Source of the DNA: Rhizobium sp. FKL33
GTDB taxonomy: Bacteria; Pseudomonadota; Alphaproteobacteria; Rhizobiales; Rhizobiaceae
Assembly: GCF_005222915.1 (NCBI RefSeq)
Contig: NZ_STFX01000022.1
Coordinates: 1-64,000, forward strand
DNA length: 64,000 nucleotides
Direction of reading: 5' to 3'
Of the stretch, positions 29,373 through 37,708 are shown piece by piece. The notes under the pieces are model-generated. The model saw nothing but the letters and a program-made list of their open reading frames with translations, did no database searches and had not been told where the DNA came from. Each line of letters begins with the position of its first letter. Positions within the stretch are counted from its first letter, which is position 1. The position numbers and the translations under genes were made by a program.

Positions 29373-30143
29373 ATGCATTACGACATCCACGGCTCCACCG
29401 ACCCTTGCGCCCCCACCATCCTCCTCTCCTCCGGCCTCGGCGGCTCCGGCGCCTATTGGACGCCACAGATCGAGGCGCTCGCGAAAACCCACCGCGTGGT
29501 GACCTATGATCACACAGGCTGCGGACGCACCGGCGGCGAAGTTCCGAAGGATGGCGGCATCCGCGCTATGGCCGATGACGTGCTGGAGATCGCCGACGCC
29601 TTGAAGCTCGAGACGTTTCATTTCATCGGCCATGCGCTTGGCGGGCTGATGGGCCTCGATATTGCGCTCCGCCAACCCCGCCGCATCGGTAAGATGGTTC
29701 TGATCAACGCCTGGAGCAAGGCCGACCCGCATTCCGGCCGCTGCTTCGACGTGCGCATCGAACTTTTGCAAAAATCAGGCGTGCCGGCCTTCGTGAAAGC
29801 GCAGCCGCTGTTTCTCTATCCGGCGATCTTCATGGCCGACAATCCCGAGCGGATGGCGGTGGAGGAAGCGCATGCGCTCGCGCATTTCCAGGGCGAGACC
29901 AATATTCTCCGCCGCATCGCCGCACTGCGGGCCTTTGATGTTGACGCCGCGCTTGAAAAGATCGAGACGCCGACCCTGATCTACGCCACCCGCGACGACC
30001 TGCTCGTCCCTTATTCCCGTTCGGAGCGACTGGCGGCCGGCCTGCCCAACGCCCGGCTCCACCTCGACGATTTCGGCGGCCACGCCGTCAATGTCGTCCA
30101 TCCCGACCGGTTCAACCAGACCATTCTCGACTTCCTCGCCTGA
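29373..30143 (+). CDS. rutD: Aminoacrylate hydrolase RutD
   Basis: Alpha/beta-hydrolase of 256 residues. It speeds hydrolysis of aminoacrylate to malonic semialdehyde and ammonia. The usual nucleophile elbow reads G-H-A-L-G-G: the serine is replaced by Ala. As I recall, E. coli RutD has the same G-H-A-L-G, so this is family-typical, not damage. Other RutD signatures are [35 protein letters not shown] and G-G-H-A-V-N-V. It lies after the palindromic repeat. Confidence 0.95.
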   Translation: MHYDIHGSTDPCAPTILLSSGLGGSGAYWTPQIEALAKTHRVVTYDHTGCGRTGGEVPKDGGIRAMADDVLEIADALKLETFHFIGHALGGLMGLDIALRQPRRIGKMVLINAWSKADPHSGRCFDVRIELLQKSGVPAFVKAQPLFLYPAIFMADNPERMAVEEAHALAHFQGETNILRRIAALRAFDVDAALEKIETPTLIYATRDDLLVPYSRSERLAAGLPNARLHLDDFGGHAVNVVHPDRFNQTILDFLA

Positions 30144-30165
30144 GGCGCACGCAAAGGAAAAAGCC

Positions 30166-30678
30166 ATGCTGGCCACCAAGATGATCGAAACGCCCGATAT
30201 CGCCGCCGAACGCAGCGCAGCCTATCGCAACGCCATGGCGCGTCTCGCCGCCGCAGTCACCATCGTCACCACGGATGGCGTGGGCGGCAAGGCGGGCTTC
30301 GCCGCCACTGCCGTCACCAGCGTCTCGGACAATCCGCCGACGCTGCTGGTCTGCCTCAACCGCGGCTCCTCGGCCTTCCCGGCCGTGAAAGCCAATGGCG
30401 TCGTCACGGTCAACGTGCTCTCGAACGATCATCAAAACCTCAGCCGCCTGTTCGGCGGCAAGACGCCCGTCGACGAGCGTTTCGCCGGCGCGGATTGGGA
30501 AAAGACCGAAACCGGAGCCTGGCGCCTGCCCGACGCGCTCGCCAGCTTCGACTGCCGCATCACATCGATCGCTGACGGCGCAACCCATGACGTGCTGTTT
30601 TGTGAGGTGATCGAAACAGTGGTGCGGCCCGATGGCGAGGCGCTGGTGTATTTCGATCGGGACTACAGGGTGGTGTGA
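30166..30678 (+). CDS. rutF: FMN reductase RutF
   Basis: Flavin reductase-like domain protein, 170 residues, giving FMNH2 to RutA from NADH. Motifs: [37 protein letters not shown] and V-N-V-L-S. The start is the ATG after AAAGGAAAAAGCC; the longest frame begins inside rutD. Last gene of the operon: no rutE (malonic semialdehyde reductase) or rutG (permease) follows. Confidence 0.95.
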   Translation: MLATKMIETPDIAAERSAAYRNAMARLAAAVTIVTTDGVGGKAGFAATAVTSVSDNPPTLLVCLNRGSSAFPAVKANGVVTVNVLSNDHQNLSRLFGGKTPVDERFAGADWEKTETGAWRLPDALASFDCRITSIADGATHDVLFCEVIETVVRPDGEALVYFDRDYRVV

Positions 30679-30681
30679 GGG

Positions 30682-31002
30682 CTATTGGGCGGCGGTGAGC
30701 GCGTTGGCTTTTCGAAATGAAAGGTCGATTTCCACTGACCGACCCAAAGCCGCAACGATCTCAACGAGGCGATCAATGCTGATATCAGAAAGTGACGCAT
30801 TGCGTATCCGCATCAACTCCTCGACATTCAAACCCGGATGCGCATTGAAGAACTCGGCGGACAAGTCATCATCACCAATAACGGCAATGATCTCGGCCGC
30901 CAGCTTCGATTTGGCGCTCAACACCTCAGCATTAGGATATCCAAAATCGCGAAAGACATTGCCGCTGCCGCGAACCAGTTCCAAATCATCATCGGTGCTC
31001 AT
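30682..31002 (-). CDS. HigA-like antitoxin
   Basis: 106 residues. The C-terminal half carries a helix-turn-helix of the XRE-like antitoxin type (L-N-V-E-E-L-M-R-I-R-N-A-S-L-S-D-I-S-I-D-R-L-V-E-I-V-A-A-L-G). The N-terminal half, with N-V-F-R-D-F-G-Y-P-N-A-E, is typical of antitoxins paired with phage Gp49-like toxins. Its ATG overlaps the toxin stop (TGATG). It ends only a few bases from the rutF stop, on the opposite strand. Confidence 0.88.
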   Translation of the reverse strand: MSTDDDLELVRGSGNVFRDFGYPNAEVLSAKSKLAAEIIAVIGDDDLSAEFFNAHPGLNVEELMRIRNASLSDISIDRLVEIVAALGRSVEIDLSFRKANALTAAQ

Positions 31003-31268
31003 CACAGTGCTTCCCGCAATTGCCGCAGTCTCCGCTTGATCAGATCAATTTCATGCTGAGGCGTCTTGATGCCGGTCTTCGACTTCTTCTGAAAAGCATG
31101 AACGACCCATAGATCGTCGCCAATCTGGACAGCATAGATAACACGAAACGCATCGCCGCGAAACGGCAGCGCAATTTCGAATACGCCGCCGTCTATGCCC
31201 TTTAAAGGTTTCGCTGTAGCCGCCTTATGACCATGAGCGGCGATGTCGAGAGCCGTCAGGATCTCCAA
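31002..31268 (-). CDS. HigB-like toxin (Gp49-like), start codon unclear
   Basis: The visible TTG-started frame gives 88 residues: A-A-H-G-H-K-A-A-T-A-K-P-L-K-G, F-E-I-A-L-P-F-R-G-D-A-F-R-V-I-Y-A-V, V-V-H-A-F-Q-K-K-S-K-T-G-I-K-T-P. This is the phage-derived Gp49-like/HigB toxin core. The same frame stays open upstream to about 31340 and encodes family-like R-A-I-S-W-I-K-P-A-R-R-E-F-E-T-F-P-A-A-A-Q, but without ATG, GTG or TTG there. Either a rare start is used or the true start was lost and the toxin is truncated. Toxin precedes antitoxin, the HigBA order. Confidence 0.8.
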   Translation of the reverse strand: MEILTALDIAAHGHKAATAKPLKGIDGGVFEIALPFRGDAFRVIYAVQIGDDLWVVHAFQKKSKTGIKTPQHEIDLIKRRLRQLREAL

Positions 31269-31393
31269 CTGCGCTGCAGCCGGAAATGTCTCAAATTCTC
31301 GCCTTGCCGGCTTTATCCAGGAGATTGCCCTTGTCGTGACCTGACCCTCTCTAATAGGAGAGGGATCTAACGTGGCAAATCAACCAGAGCGCG

Positions 31394-31768
31394 TCAATAC
31401 CACCCCAGCGCCACCTGCGCCTCTTCGCTCATGCGCTCGGCCGACCACGGCGGATCGAAGGTCATGGTCACTTCCACGCCCTGGACGCCTTCCACGGCGC
31501 TGACGGCGTTTTCCACCCAGCCGGGCATTTCGCCAGCCACCGGGCAGCCCGGCGCGGTCAGCGTCATGACGATCTTCACCATGCGGTCGTCTTCGATGTC
31601 GACGCGGTAGATCAGGCCGAGTTCGTAGATGTCGGCCGGAATTTCCGGGTCGTAGACGGTCTTCAGCGCGGCGATGATGTCGTCGGTCAGCCGGTCGATT
31701 TCCTCGGGCGGGATCGTGGACTGGATCAGTCCCATGCGCGCGTCGATCTTTTCAGCTTCCTCGGTCAT
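31394..31768 (-). CDS. sufT: SUF system assembly protein SufT (MIP18/DUF59)
   Basis: 124 residues. The DUF59 core reads D-D-I-I-A-A-L-K-T-V-Y-D-P-E-I-P-A-D-I-Y-E-L-G-L-I-Y, then M-T-L-T-A-P-G-C-P with the conserved Cys, and V-T-M-T-F-D-P-P-W. SufT helps maturation of Fe-S proteins, especially under high demand. The start follows GAAGGAAGCGCC; the longer frame overlaps sufS out of sense. Last gene of the contiguous suf operon, ten bases after the sufS stop. Confidence 0.95.
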   Translation of the reverse strand: MTEEAEKIDARMGLIQSTIPPEEIDRLTDDIIAALKTVYDPEIPADIYELGLIYRVDIEDDRMVKIVMTLTAPGCPVAGEMPGWVENAVSAVEGVQGVEVTMTFDPPWSAERMSEEAQVALGWY

Positions 31769-31778
31769 GGCGCTTCCT

Positions 31779-33002
31779 TCAGGCAAAGAATGTGCGGGCG
31801 TGTTCGAGCGCATCCACCAGCGCGTCGACCTCGGCCCTCGTGTTGTACAAGGCGAATGACGCCCGGCATGTAGAGGTGACGCCGAAGCGTTGCAAGAGCG
31901 GCTGGGCGCAATGGGTGCCGGCGCGCACCGCAACGCCGCGTCGATCGATCACCATCGACACGTCATGGGCGTGAATGCCTTCGAGTTCGAAGGAGAAAAT
32001 GCCGCCCTTGCCGGGCGCATTGCCGATGATCCGGAGCGAGTTCACCGAGCGCAGCCGTTCAGCGGCATAGGCGGCGAGATCAGCCTCATGGGAGGCGATC
32101 GCGGCGCGGCCGATCTTCTCCATGTAATCGAGCGCATAGCCGAGCCCGATCGCCTGCACGATCGGCGGCGTGCCGGCTTCGAAACGGTGCGGCGGATCGT
32201 TGTAGGTCACCGTCTCCATGGTCACTTCCGAAATCATCTCGCCGCCGCCCATGAAGGGCCGCATGGCCTTGAGACGCTCCGGTTTGCCATAGAGCACGCC
32301 GATGCCCGAGGGGCCGTAAAGCTTGTGGCCGGTCATCACATACCAGTCGCAGTCGATGTCGCGGACATCGACGGGCATATGCACCGCGCCCTGGCTGCCG
32401 TCGATCAGCACCGGAATGCCGCGCTCATGGGCAATGCGGCAGATCTCCTTGACATTGACGATGGTGCCGAGCGCATTCGACATATGGGTAATGGCGACGA
32501 GCCTGGTCTTGTCGCTGAGGCATTTGACGAAATCGTCGATATGGAAGGCGCCCTCGTCATCCACCGGCGCCCAGACGAGCTTGGCGCCCTGCCGCTCGCG
32601 AATGAAATGCCAGGGCACGATGTTGGAGTGATGCTCCATGATCGACAGCACGATCTCGTCGCCTTCGCCGATATTGGGCATGCCCCAGCCGTAGGCGACC
32701 GTGTTGATCGCTTCGGTCGAGGATTTCGTGAAGATGATGTCGTCGACCGAACCGGCGTTCAGGAAGGCCCTCACCTTTTCGCGCGCGCCCTCATAGGCGT
32801 CGGTCGCAGCGTTCGAGAGGAAATGCAGGCCGCGATGCACATTGGCGTATTCATGCGAATAGGCATGGCTGATCGCGTCGATCACGCTTTGCGGCTTCTG
32901 CGCCGAGGCGCCGTTGTCGAGATAGACCAGCGGCTTGCCATGCACGGTTCTGGACAGAATGGGAAAATCCTTGCGGATCGCCTCGACGTCATAGCCAGTC
33001 AT
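31779..33002 (-). CDS. sufS: Cysteine desulfurase SufS
   Basis: Group II cysteine desulfurase, 407 residues, giving sulfur to SUF. PLP lysine in T-G-H-K-L-Y-G-P-S-G. Persulfide Cys in A-G-T-H-C-A-Q-P. N-terminus Y-D-V-E-A-I-R-K-D-F-P-I-L and H-H-S-N-I-V-P-W are diagnostic. The ATG follows AAGGACATCG; the longer frame upstream reads through the palindromic repeat and is not coding. No SufE gene is in the window. Confidence 0.97.
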   Translation of the reverse strand: MTGYDVEAIRKDFPILSRTVHGKPLVYLDNGASAQKPQSVIDAISHAYSHEYANVHRGLHFLSNAATDAYEGAREKVRAFLNAGSVDDIIFTKSSTEAINTVAYGWGMPNIGEGDEIVLSIMEHHSNIVPWHFIRERQGAKLVWAPVDDEGAFHIDDFVKCLSDKTRLVAITHMSNALGTIVNVKEICRIAHERGIPVLIDGSQGAVHMPVDVRDIDCDWYVMTGHKLYGPSGIGVLYGKPERLKAMRPFMGGGEMISEVTMETVTYNDPPHRFEAGTPPIVQAIGLGYALDYMEKIGRAAIASHEADLAAYAAERLRSVNSLRIIGNAPGKGGIFSFELEGIHAHDVSMVIDRRGVAVRAGTHCAQPLLQRFGVTSTCRASFALYNTRAEVDALVDALEHARTFFA

Positions 33003-33049
33003 GTCGATGTCCTTCGGATCGGGTCCGGTTCGGTTATTTTTCGTGAAGA

Positions 33050-33190
33050 GCGTGCTCCGCCCCTCATCCCCCTGCCGGGACCTTCTCCCCGTAGAACGGG
33101 GAGAAGGAGGGTATGGCAACGCTGGCGCTCCATGTCCCTTCGCCCCGCAATGCGGGGAGAAGGTGGCGGCAGCCGGATGAGGGGCAGCGC
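33050..33190. repeat. RIME-like palindromic repeat, copy 2
   Basis: About 140 bp in the sufD-sufS gap. Same family as 20566-20707 but inverted relative to it: GCTCCGCCCCTCATCC opens and GGATGAGGGGCAGCGC closes. Two inner hairpins (CCTTCTCCCCG...CGGGGAGAAGG) are present. It interrupts the suf operon without breaking a gene. Confidence 0.85.
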
Positions 33191-33205
33191 ACCGTCATAA
33201 CAGGT

Positions 33206-34483
33206 TTAAGCCACCTGCTTTTCCAGCCAGGCCTGGATCACGGCTTCGAGACCCTCAACCAGCGCCTCGTCGTCCAGTTCCTCGACCGTTTCCTGCACGA
33301 AGGCCTGCACGAGCAGCGCACGCGCCTTCGGCTCGGAAATGCCGCGGGATTTCAGGTAGAAGAGATGGGTGTCGGAGATATCGGCAACCGTCGCGCCATG
33401 GCCGCACTGCACGTCGTCGGCGAAGATTTCCAGCTCCGGCTTGGCGGAGAATTCGGCGTCGTCGGACAGAAGCAGCGTGTTGCACGACATCTTGGCGTCG
33501 GTCTTCTGCGCGCCGGGCGCGACGCGGATCTGGCCCTGGAACACGCCCTTGGCCTTGCCGAAGACCACATTGCGCATGACTTCCGTCGAGGTGGTGTTTT
33601 CGACGTTATGGCCGAGCACCAGCGTCACGTCGGTATGGCTTTCGCCGCCGAGCAAGTTGATGCCCCGCAGCATCAGGTCGGATCCCTCGCCGTCGACATC
33701 CACGAGGATGTCCTGACGGACGAGCTTGCCGCCGGCGTTCAGGAGATAGAGACGCAGCTTGGCGTCGCGGCCGAACTTGACGCGAATCTGGCCGAGATGC
33801 TGGTCGGAAAGACCCTGCTGCTGGGCGATGATCCAGGTCACTTCGGCGCCGGCGCCGAGCGAGATGTCGGTGACATGCGAGGTCAGCGCGGAGGCTTCGC
33901 CGCCGGCCAGATGCCGCTCGATCAAGGTCGCCTTGGCGCCCGCGCCGATATGGGCGGTCAGCCGCGTGTTGAAGAAGCCGCCGCCCTGGGCGAACTGCAC
34001 TTCGACGGGCCGTTCGCTGGCGTAGCCATCCGGCAGGTTGATCCCATAGCCGTCGGTCACGAAGGCGCCGTTGAGACGCGCCACCGCGTCGTCGGCGTCG
34101 CGCAGGGTCAGCCCCTTGAGCGCGGAGCCGTCCCGCAGGCTTTCGGCATAGGTCTTGACCGACGCGCCTGAAATCGTGGCGCCCGATGCGGCTTCGCCAT
34201 TGGCGACGCTGAGCACGAGCGAGCCCGCCACCAGCGGAGCCGCCGTATCCGGCGTCACCGAAGACAGCGCGGCCGGAGCCGGGCGCAGCATGGTGCGCAG
34301 GTCGGTATAGTGCCAGCTTTCGCGGCGGCGGGTGGGCAGGCCCGCGGTCTTGATGCCCTGGATCAGCGTCGAGCGCTGGGTGGTCACTGCGGCATCACCC
34401 GGCAGCTGGCCGAGCGCGCCGCCGAAGGCGTCGAGAAGCGCGCTTTCGGCCGCCGTCGGCTGGATCTGTGTCTGGATCGTCAT
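33206..34483 (-). CDS. sufD: Fe-S cluster assembly protein SufD
   Basis: SufD, 425 residues, beta-helix partner of SufB in the SufBC2D scaffold. The C-terminal conserved block D-D-V-Q-C-G-H-G-A-T with the functional His is present, followed by L-F-Y-L-K-S-R-G-I. The N-terminal helical part includes R-R-E-S-W-H-Y-T-D-L. It starts 15 bases after the sufC stop. Confidence 0.96.
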   Translation of the reverse strand: MTIQTQIQPTAAESALLDAFGGALGQLPGDAAVTTQRSTLIQGIKTAGLPTRRRESWHYTDLRTMLRPAPAALSSVTPDTAAPLVAGSLVLSVANGEAASGATISGASVKTYAESLRDGSALKGLTLRDADDAVARLNGAFVTDGYGINLPDGYASERPVEVQFAQGGGFFNTRLTAHIGAGAKATLIERHLAGGEASALTSHVTDISLGAGAEVTWIIAQQQGLSDQHLGQIRVKFGRDAKLRLYLLNAGGKLVRQDILVDVDGEGSDLMLRGINLLGGESHTDVTLVLGHNVENTTSTEVMRNVVFGKAKGVFQGQIRVAPGAQKTDAKMSCNTLLLSDDAEFSAKPELEIFADDVQCGHGATVADISDTHLFYLKSRGISEPKARALLVQAFVQETVEELDDEALVEGLEAVIQAWLEKQVA

Positions 34484-34498
34484 GGCGTCAATCCCCGC

Positions 34499-35254
34499 TC
34501 AGGCGGCCTGGCCGATGATGTCGGCGTAACCGTTCGCTTCCAGCTCATGCGCCAGCGTCTTGTCGCCGGACTTGATGATCTGGCCCTTGTAGAGCACATG
34601 CACCGTGTCGGGCACGATATGGTCGAGCAGGCGCTGATAGTGGGTGATCACCACCACGGCGCGATCAGGCGACCGCAACGCGTTGACCCCATCGGACACG
34701 ATCTTCAGCGCGTCGATATCGAGGCCGGAATCGGTTTCGTCGAGCACGCAGAGCTTCGGCTGCAGCAGCGACATCTGCAGGATCTCGGCGCGCTTCTTTT
34801 CGCCGCCGGAGAAGCCGACATTGAGCGGACGCTTGAGCATGTCCGGATTGATCTGCAGCTCGGCGGAGGCGGCCTTCACCAGCTTCATGAATTCGGGCGT
34901 GGTCAGCTCGGCCTCGCCGCGCGCCTTGCGCTGCTCGTTCATGGCGACCTTCAGGAACTGCATGGTGGCGACGCCCGGAATTTCGACCGGATACTGGAAG
35001 GCCAGGAAGATGCCCTTGGCGGCGCGCTCGGCCGGATCAAGTTCCAGAATGCTCTCGCCGTTGAACAGGATGTCGCCTTCGGTCACTTCATAGTCTTCGC
35101 GGCCCGACAGGATGTAGGAGAGCGTCGATTTGCCCGAGCCGTTCGGCCCCATAATGGCCGCCACTTCGCCGGCCTTCACGGTCAGGTTCAGGCCGCGAAT
35201 GATCTCCGTGCCGTCTTCGGCGATGCGGGCGTGCAGGTTTCTGATTTCAAGCAT
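34499..35254 (-). CDS. sufC: SUF ATPase SufC
   Basis: ABC-type ATPase of the SufBCD complex, 251 residues. Walker A G-P-N-G-S-G-K-S-T. Signature G-F-S-G-G-E-K-K-R. Walker B L-C-V-L-D-E-T-D-S-G-L-D-I-D, with the SufC-typical L-D-E-T-D-S-G-L-D. Switch His in V-V-I-T-H-Y. The start after AGGAAGAAACACC gives M-L-E-I-R-N-L-H. It lies 79 bp after the HEPN gene that separates it from sufB. Confidence 0.97.
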   Translation of the reverse strand: MLEIRNLHARIAEDGTEIIRGLNLTVKAGEVAAIMGPNGSGKSTLSYILSGREDYEVTEGDILFNGESILELDPAERAAKGIFLAFQYPVEIPGVATMQFLKVAMNEQRKARGEAELTTPEFMKLVKAASAELQINPDMLKRPLNVGFSGGEKKRAEILQMSLLQPKLCVLDETDSGLDIDALKIVSDGVNALRSPDRAVVVITHYQRLLDHIVPDTVHVLYKGQIIKSGDKTLAHELEANGYADIIGQAA

Positions 35255-35333
35255 GGTGTTTCTTCCTGTCATATCGCGGGTTTCAAGGACCCGCATATTT
35301 CCAATTCATTCTCCCCGGCGGAACCGGGATTGT

Positions 35334-35747
35334 TCAGTTTCCGGCGGCGAAGCGCTCCATCACCGCGCCAGCGTCGCGCAACAGGACCTCCACCTTCGGG
35401 GTCAGCACATCGAAGCGCCGATCATCGAAATCCGCCAGCGTGCCCTTTGGGCTAGGATAGCGGTATCGGGTCGCGGCCGGCGAAAGTTCGTCCAGTTCAA
35501 GAAACCGCTCGAACAGCGGGTGTCCCTTCGGAAGCAGATCCGCGAGGCCACGGATGTTGTGCATGGTTCCCGCAGGCACGGATTCAGTCTCCAGTATTCC
35601 TCGCAGAAGCTTCTCCACCGCCTGCTGCAGAAAGTACGCGGCCTGCCGTCGATGATCCGTCCGCAACTGCATGGCCACTTCGAATTCTTCCTTCGCAAGC
35701 TGAAGGAAAGCTCGAACCCTGAGCCGCTGAAGATCCTCCGGCGTCAT
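35334..35747 (-). CDS. HEPN-domain protein of an MNT/HEPN pair
   Basis: 137 residues, all helical. The HEPN (PF05168-type) pattern is clear: L-A-K-E-E-F-E-V-A-M-Q-L, A-A-Y-F-L-Q-Q-A-V-E-K-L-L-R-G-I-L, M-H-N-I-R-G-L-A-D-L-L and T-R-Y-R-Y-P-S-P. HEPN proteins of MNT/HEPN pairs are often RNases neutralised by the partner. The catalytic R-x4-6-H of HepT toxins is not evident, so activity is open. Its ATG overlaps the stop of the nucleotidyltransferase (TGATG). It lies within the suf operon. Confidence 0.88.
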   Translation of the reverse strand: MTPEDLQRLRVRAFLQLAKEEFEVAMQLRTDHRRQAAYFLQQAVEKLLRGILETESVPAGTMHNIRGLADLLPKGHPLFERFLELDELSPAATRYRYPSPKGTLADFDDRRFDVLTPKVEVLLRDAGAVMERFAAGN

Positions 35748-36106
35748 CAGGGCGCCTCGCCATAGACCAGTCGCCCATGATCCACGATCTGCCGAACGAA
35801 TGACGTCTTCAACCCAAGACTGGCGCGGTAGACCTCCATGTCACAGGGCACGACATCAGCTCCAATTCCCGTGTCGCGCAGCGGCGCATCGACCAATTCA
35901 TAGTCGTCACAACCGAAGCTTCCGTTTTCGCGCGCGAGGACCAAAAGATCGAAGTCGCTGTCATCCCGGGCAGAACCTGTCGCACGGCTGCCGAACAGCC
36001 AGATTGCCTGGGGATCGAGCGCTTTCGACAGCCGATCCACAAGAACGGCCAATGCGGCTCCCTCGCTGTCTCGTCCGCCGAAATTGGCTCGAACCGCTCC
36101 CATCAT
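35747..36106 (-). CDS. Minimal nucleotidyltransferase (MNT) of an MNT/HEPN pair
   Basis: 119 residues. Pol-beta-like fold with I-W-L-F-G-S-R-A-T-G-S-A-R-D-D-S-D-F-D-L-L-V, the G-S-x10-D-x-D active-site pattern. A third Asp is expected near G-A-D-V-V. MntA antitoxins of this class AMPylate the HEPN partner in some systems. The ATG overlaps the sufB stop and its stop overlaps the HEPN start, so the two genes are locked into the suf transcript by translational coupling. Confidence 0.88.
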   Translation of the reverse strand: MMGAVRANFGGRDSEGAALAVLVDRLSKALDPQAIWLFGSRATGSARDDSDFDLLVLARENGSFGCDDYELVDAPLRDTGIGADVVPCDMEVYRASLGLKTSFVRQIVDHGRLVYGEAP

Positions 36107-37575
36107 CACCCCACCGAACCCTCGAGCGAGATGTTGATCAGCTTCTGCGCTTCCACCGCAAATTCCATCGGCAGTTCCTGAATGACTTCGCGCACGAAGC
36201 CATTGACGATCAGCGCCAGCGCCGCCTCTTCGGGAATGCCGCGCTGCATGCAGTAGAACAGATGGTCCTCCGACACTTTCGATGTCGTCGCCTCGTGTTC
36301 GAGCTGCGCCTTGGAATTCTTGGCCTCGATATAGGGCACGGTATGGGCGCCGCATTTGTCGCCGATCAGCAGGCTGTCGCACTGGGTGAAGTTGCGCGCA
36401 TTCTCCGCCTTGCGGTGGATCGACACCTGGCCGCGATAGGTGTTCTGCGAACGGCCGGCGGAAATGCCCTTGGAGATGATGCGGCTCGACGTGTTCTTGC
36501 CGAGATGGATCATCTTGGTGCCGCTGTCGACCTGCTGATAGCCGTTGGAGACGGCGATCGAATAGAATTCGCCGCGCGAGCCGTCGCCGCGCAGAATGCA
36601 GGACGGATATTTCCAGGTGATCGCCGAACCGGTTTCCACCTGCGTCCAGGAGATCTTGGAATTCTTGCCCCGGCAATCGCCGCGCTTGGTGACGAAATTG
36701 TAGATGCCGCCCTTGCCGTTCACATCGCCCGGATACCAGTTCTGCACCGTCGAATATTTGATCTCGGCGTCATCGAGCGCCACGAGTTCGACCACGGCGG
36801 CGTGAAGCTGGTTCTCGTCGCGCTGCGGCGCGGTGCAGCCTTCGAGATAAGAGACGTAAGCGCCCTCTTCCGCGATGATGAGCGTCCGCTCGAACTGGCC
36901 GGTGTTCTTCTCATTGATGCGGAAATAGGTCGACAGCTCCATCGGGCAACGCACGCCCTTGGGCACATAGACGAAGGAGCCGTCGGTGAAGACGGCGCAA
37001 TTCAGCGTCGCGTAGAAATTGTCGGAGACCGGCACGACCGAACCCAGATATTTGCGCACCAGATCGGGATGCTCGCGCAGCGCTTCCGAGATCGACATGA
37101 AGATCACGCCGGCCTTCTTCAGCTCTTCCTTGAAGGTGGTGACGACCGAGACGGAATCGAACACGGCGTCGACGGCGATCTTGCGGTTCTGCACGCCGGC
37201 AAGAATCTCCTGCTCGCGCAGGGGAATGCCGAGCTTCTCATAGGTCTTCAGGATCTCGGGATCGACATCGTCGATCGACATCGGGCCGGACTGGCTCTTC
37301 GGCGCGGAATAATAGCTGATCGAGTTGAAATCGATCTTGGGATATTCGACACGCGCCCATTCCGGCTCGACCATGGTCAGCCAGCGGCGATAGGCGTCGA
37401 GCCGCCATTCCAGCATCCATTCCGGCTCGTCCTTTTTGGCCGAGATCAGACGAATGACATCTTCGTTCAGGCCGGGCGGCAGCGTGTTGGATTCGATATT
37501 GCTTTCGAAGCCGTATTTGTACTGGTCCACATCGATCGCGCGGACCTGGTCTATGGTCTCTTGAACCGCAGCCAT
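36106..37575 (-). CDS. sufB: Fe-S cluster assembly scaffold SufB
   Basis: SufB, 489 residues, core scaffold on which SUF builds clusters. The functional Cys lies in [11 protein letters not shown] and the Glu in Q-L-E-H-E-A-T. Other landmarks are [15 protein letters not shown] and K-R-G-D-C-R-G. I start at M-A-A-V-Q-E because TTGGAG is seven bases upstream. It is separated from the upstream cysteine desulfurase by 133 bp. Confidence 0.97.
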   Translation of the reverse strand: MAAVQETIDQVRAIDVDQYKYGFESNIESNTLPPGLNEDVIRLISAKKDEPEWMLEWRLDAYRRWLTMVEPEWARVEYPKIDFNSISYYSAPKSQSGPMSIDDVDPEILKTYEKLGIPLREQEILAGVQNRKIAVDAVFDSVSVVTTFKEELKKAGVIFMSISEALREHPDLVRKYLGSVVPVSDNFYATLNCAVFTDGSFVYVPKGVRCPMELSTYFRINEKNTGQFERTLIIAEEGAYVSYLEGCTAPQRDENQLHAAVVELVALDDAEIKYSTVQNWYPGDVNGKGGIYNFVTKRGDCRGKNSKISWTQVETGSAITWKYPSCILRGDGSRGEFYSIAVSNGYQQVDSGTKMIHLGKNTSSRIISKGISAGRSQNTYRGQVSIHRKAENARNFTQCDSLLIGDKCGAHTVPYIEAKNSKAQLEHEATTSKVSEDHLFYCMQRGIPEEAALALIVNGFVREVIQELPMEFAVEAQKLINISLEGSVG

Positions 37576-37708
37576 GTCGATCTCCAATCTTGCCGGGTCA
37601 AGGCCGGCAGCTTGTTGTCGTTTGACGGTTTACACCGCCGCTATATAGGTTTGCCAGAAGGCGTTTTTCACCGTTCAGGCAAGCGGAAAATTGATTTTCC
37701 GCACAAAA

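Noticed and set aside
29373-30143. RutD as an inactivated hydrolase because the elbow serine is Ala
   Set aside because: E. coli RutD also has G-H-A-L-G, so the change is normal for the family.
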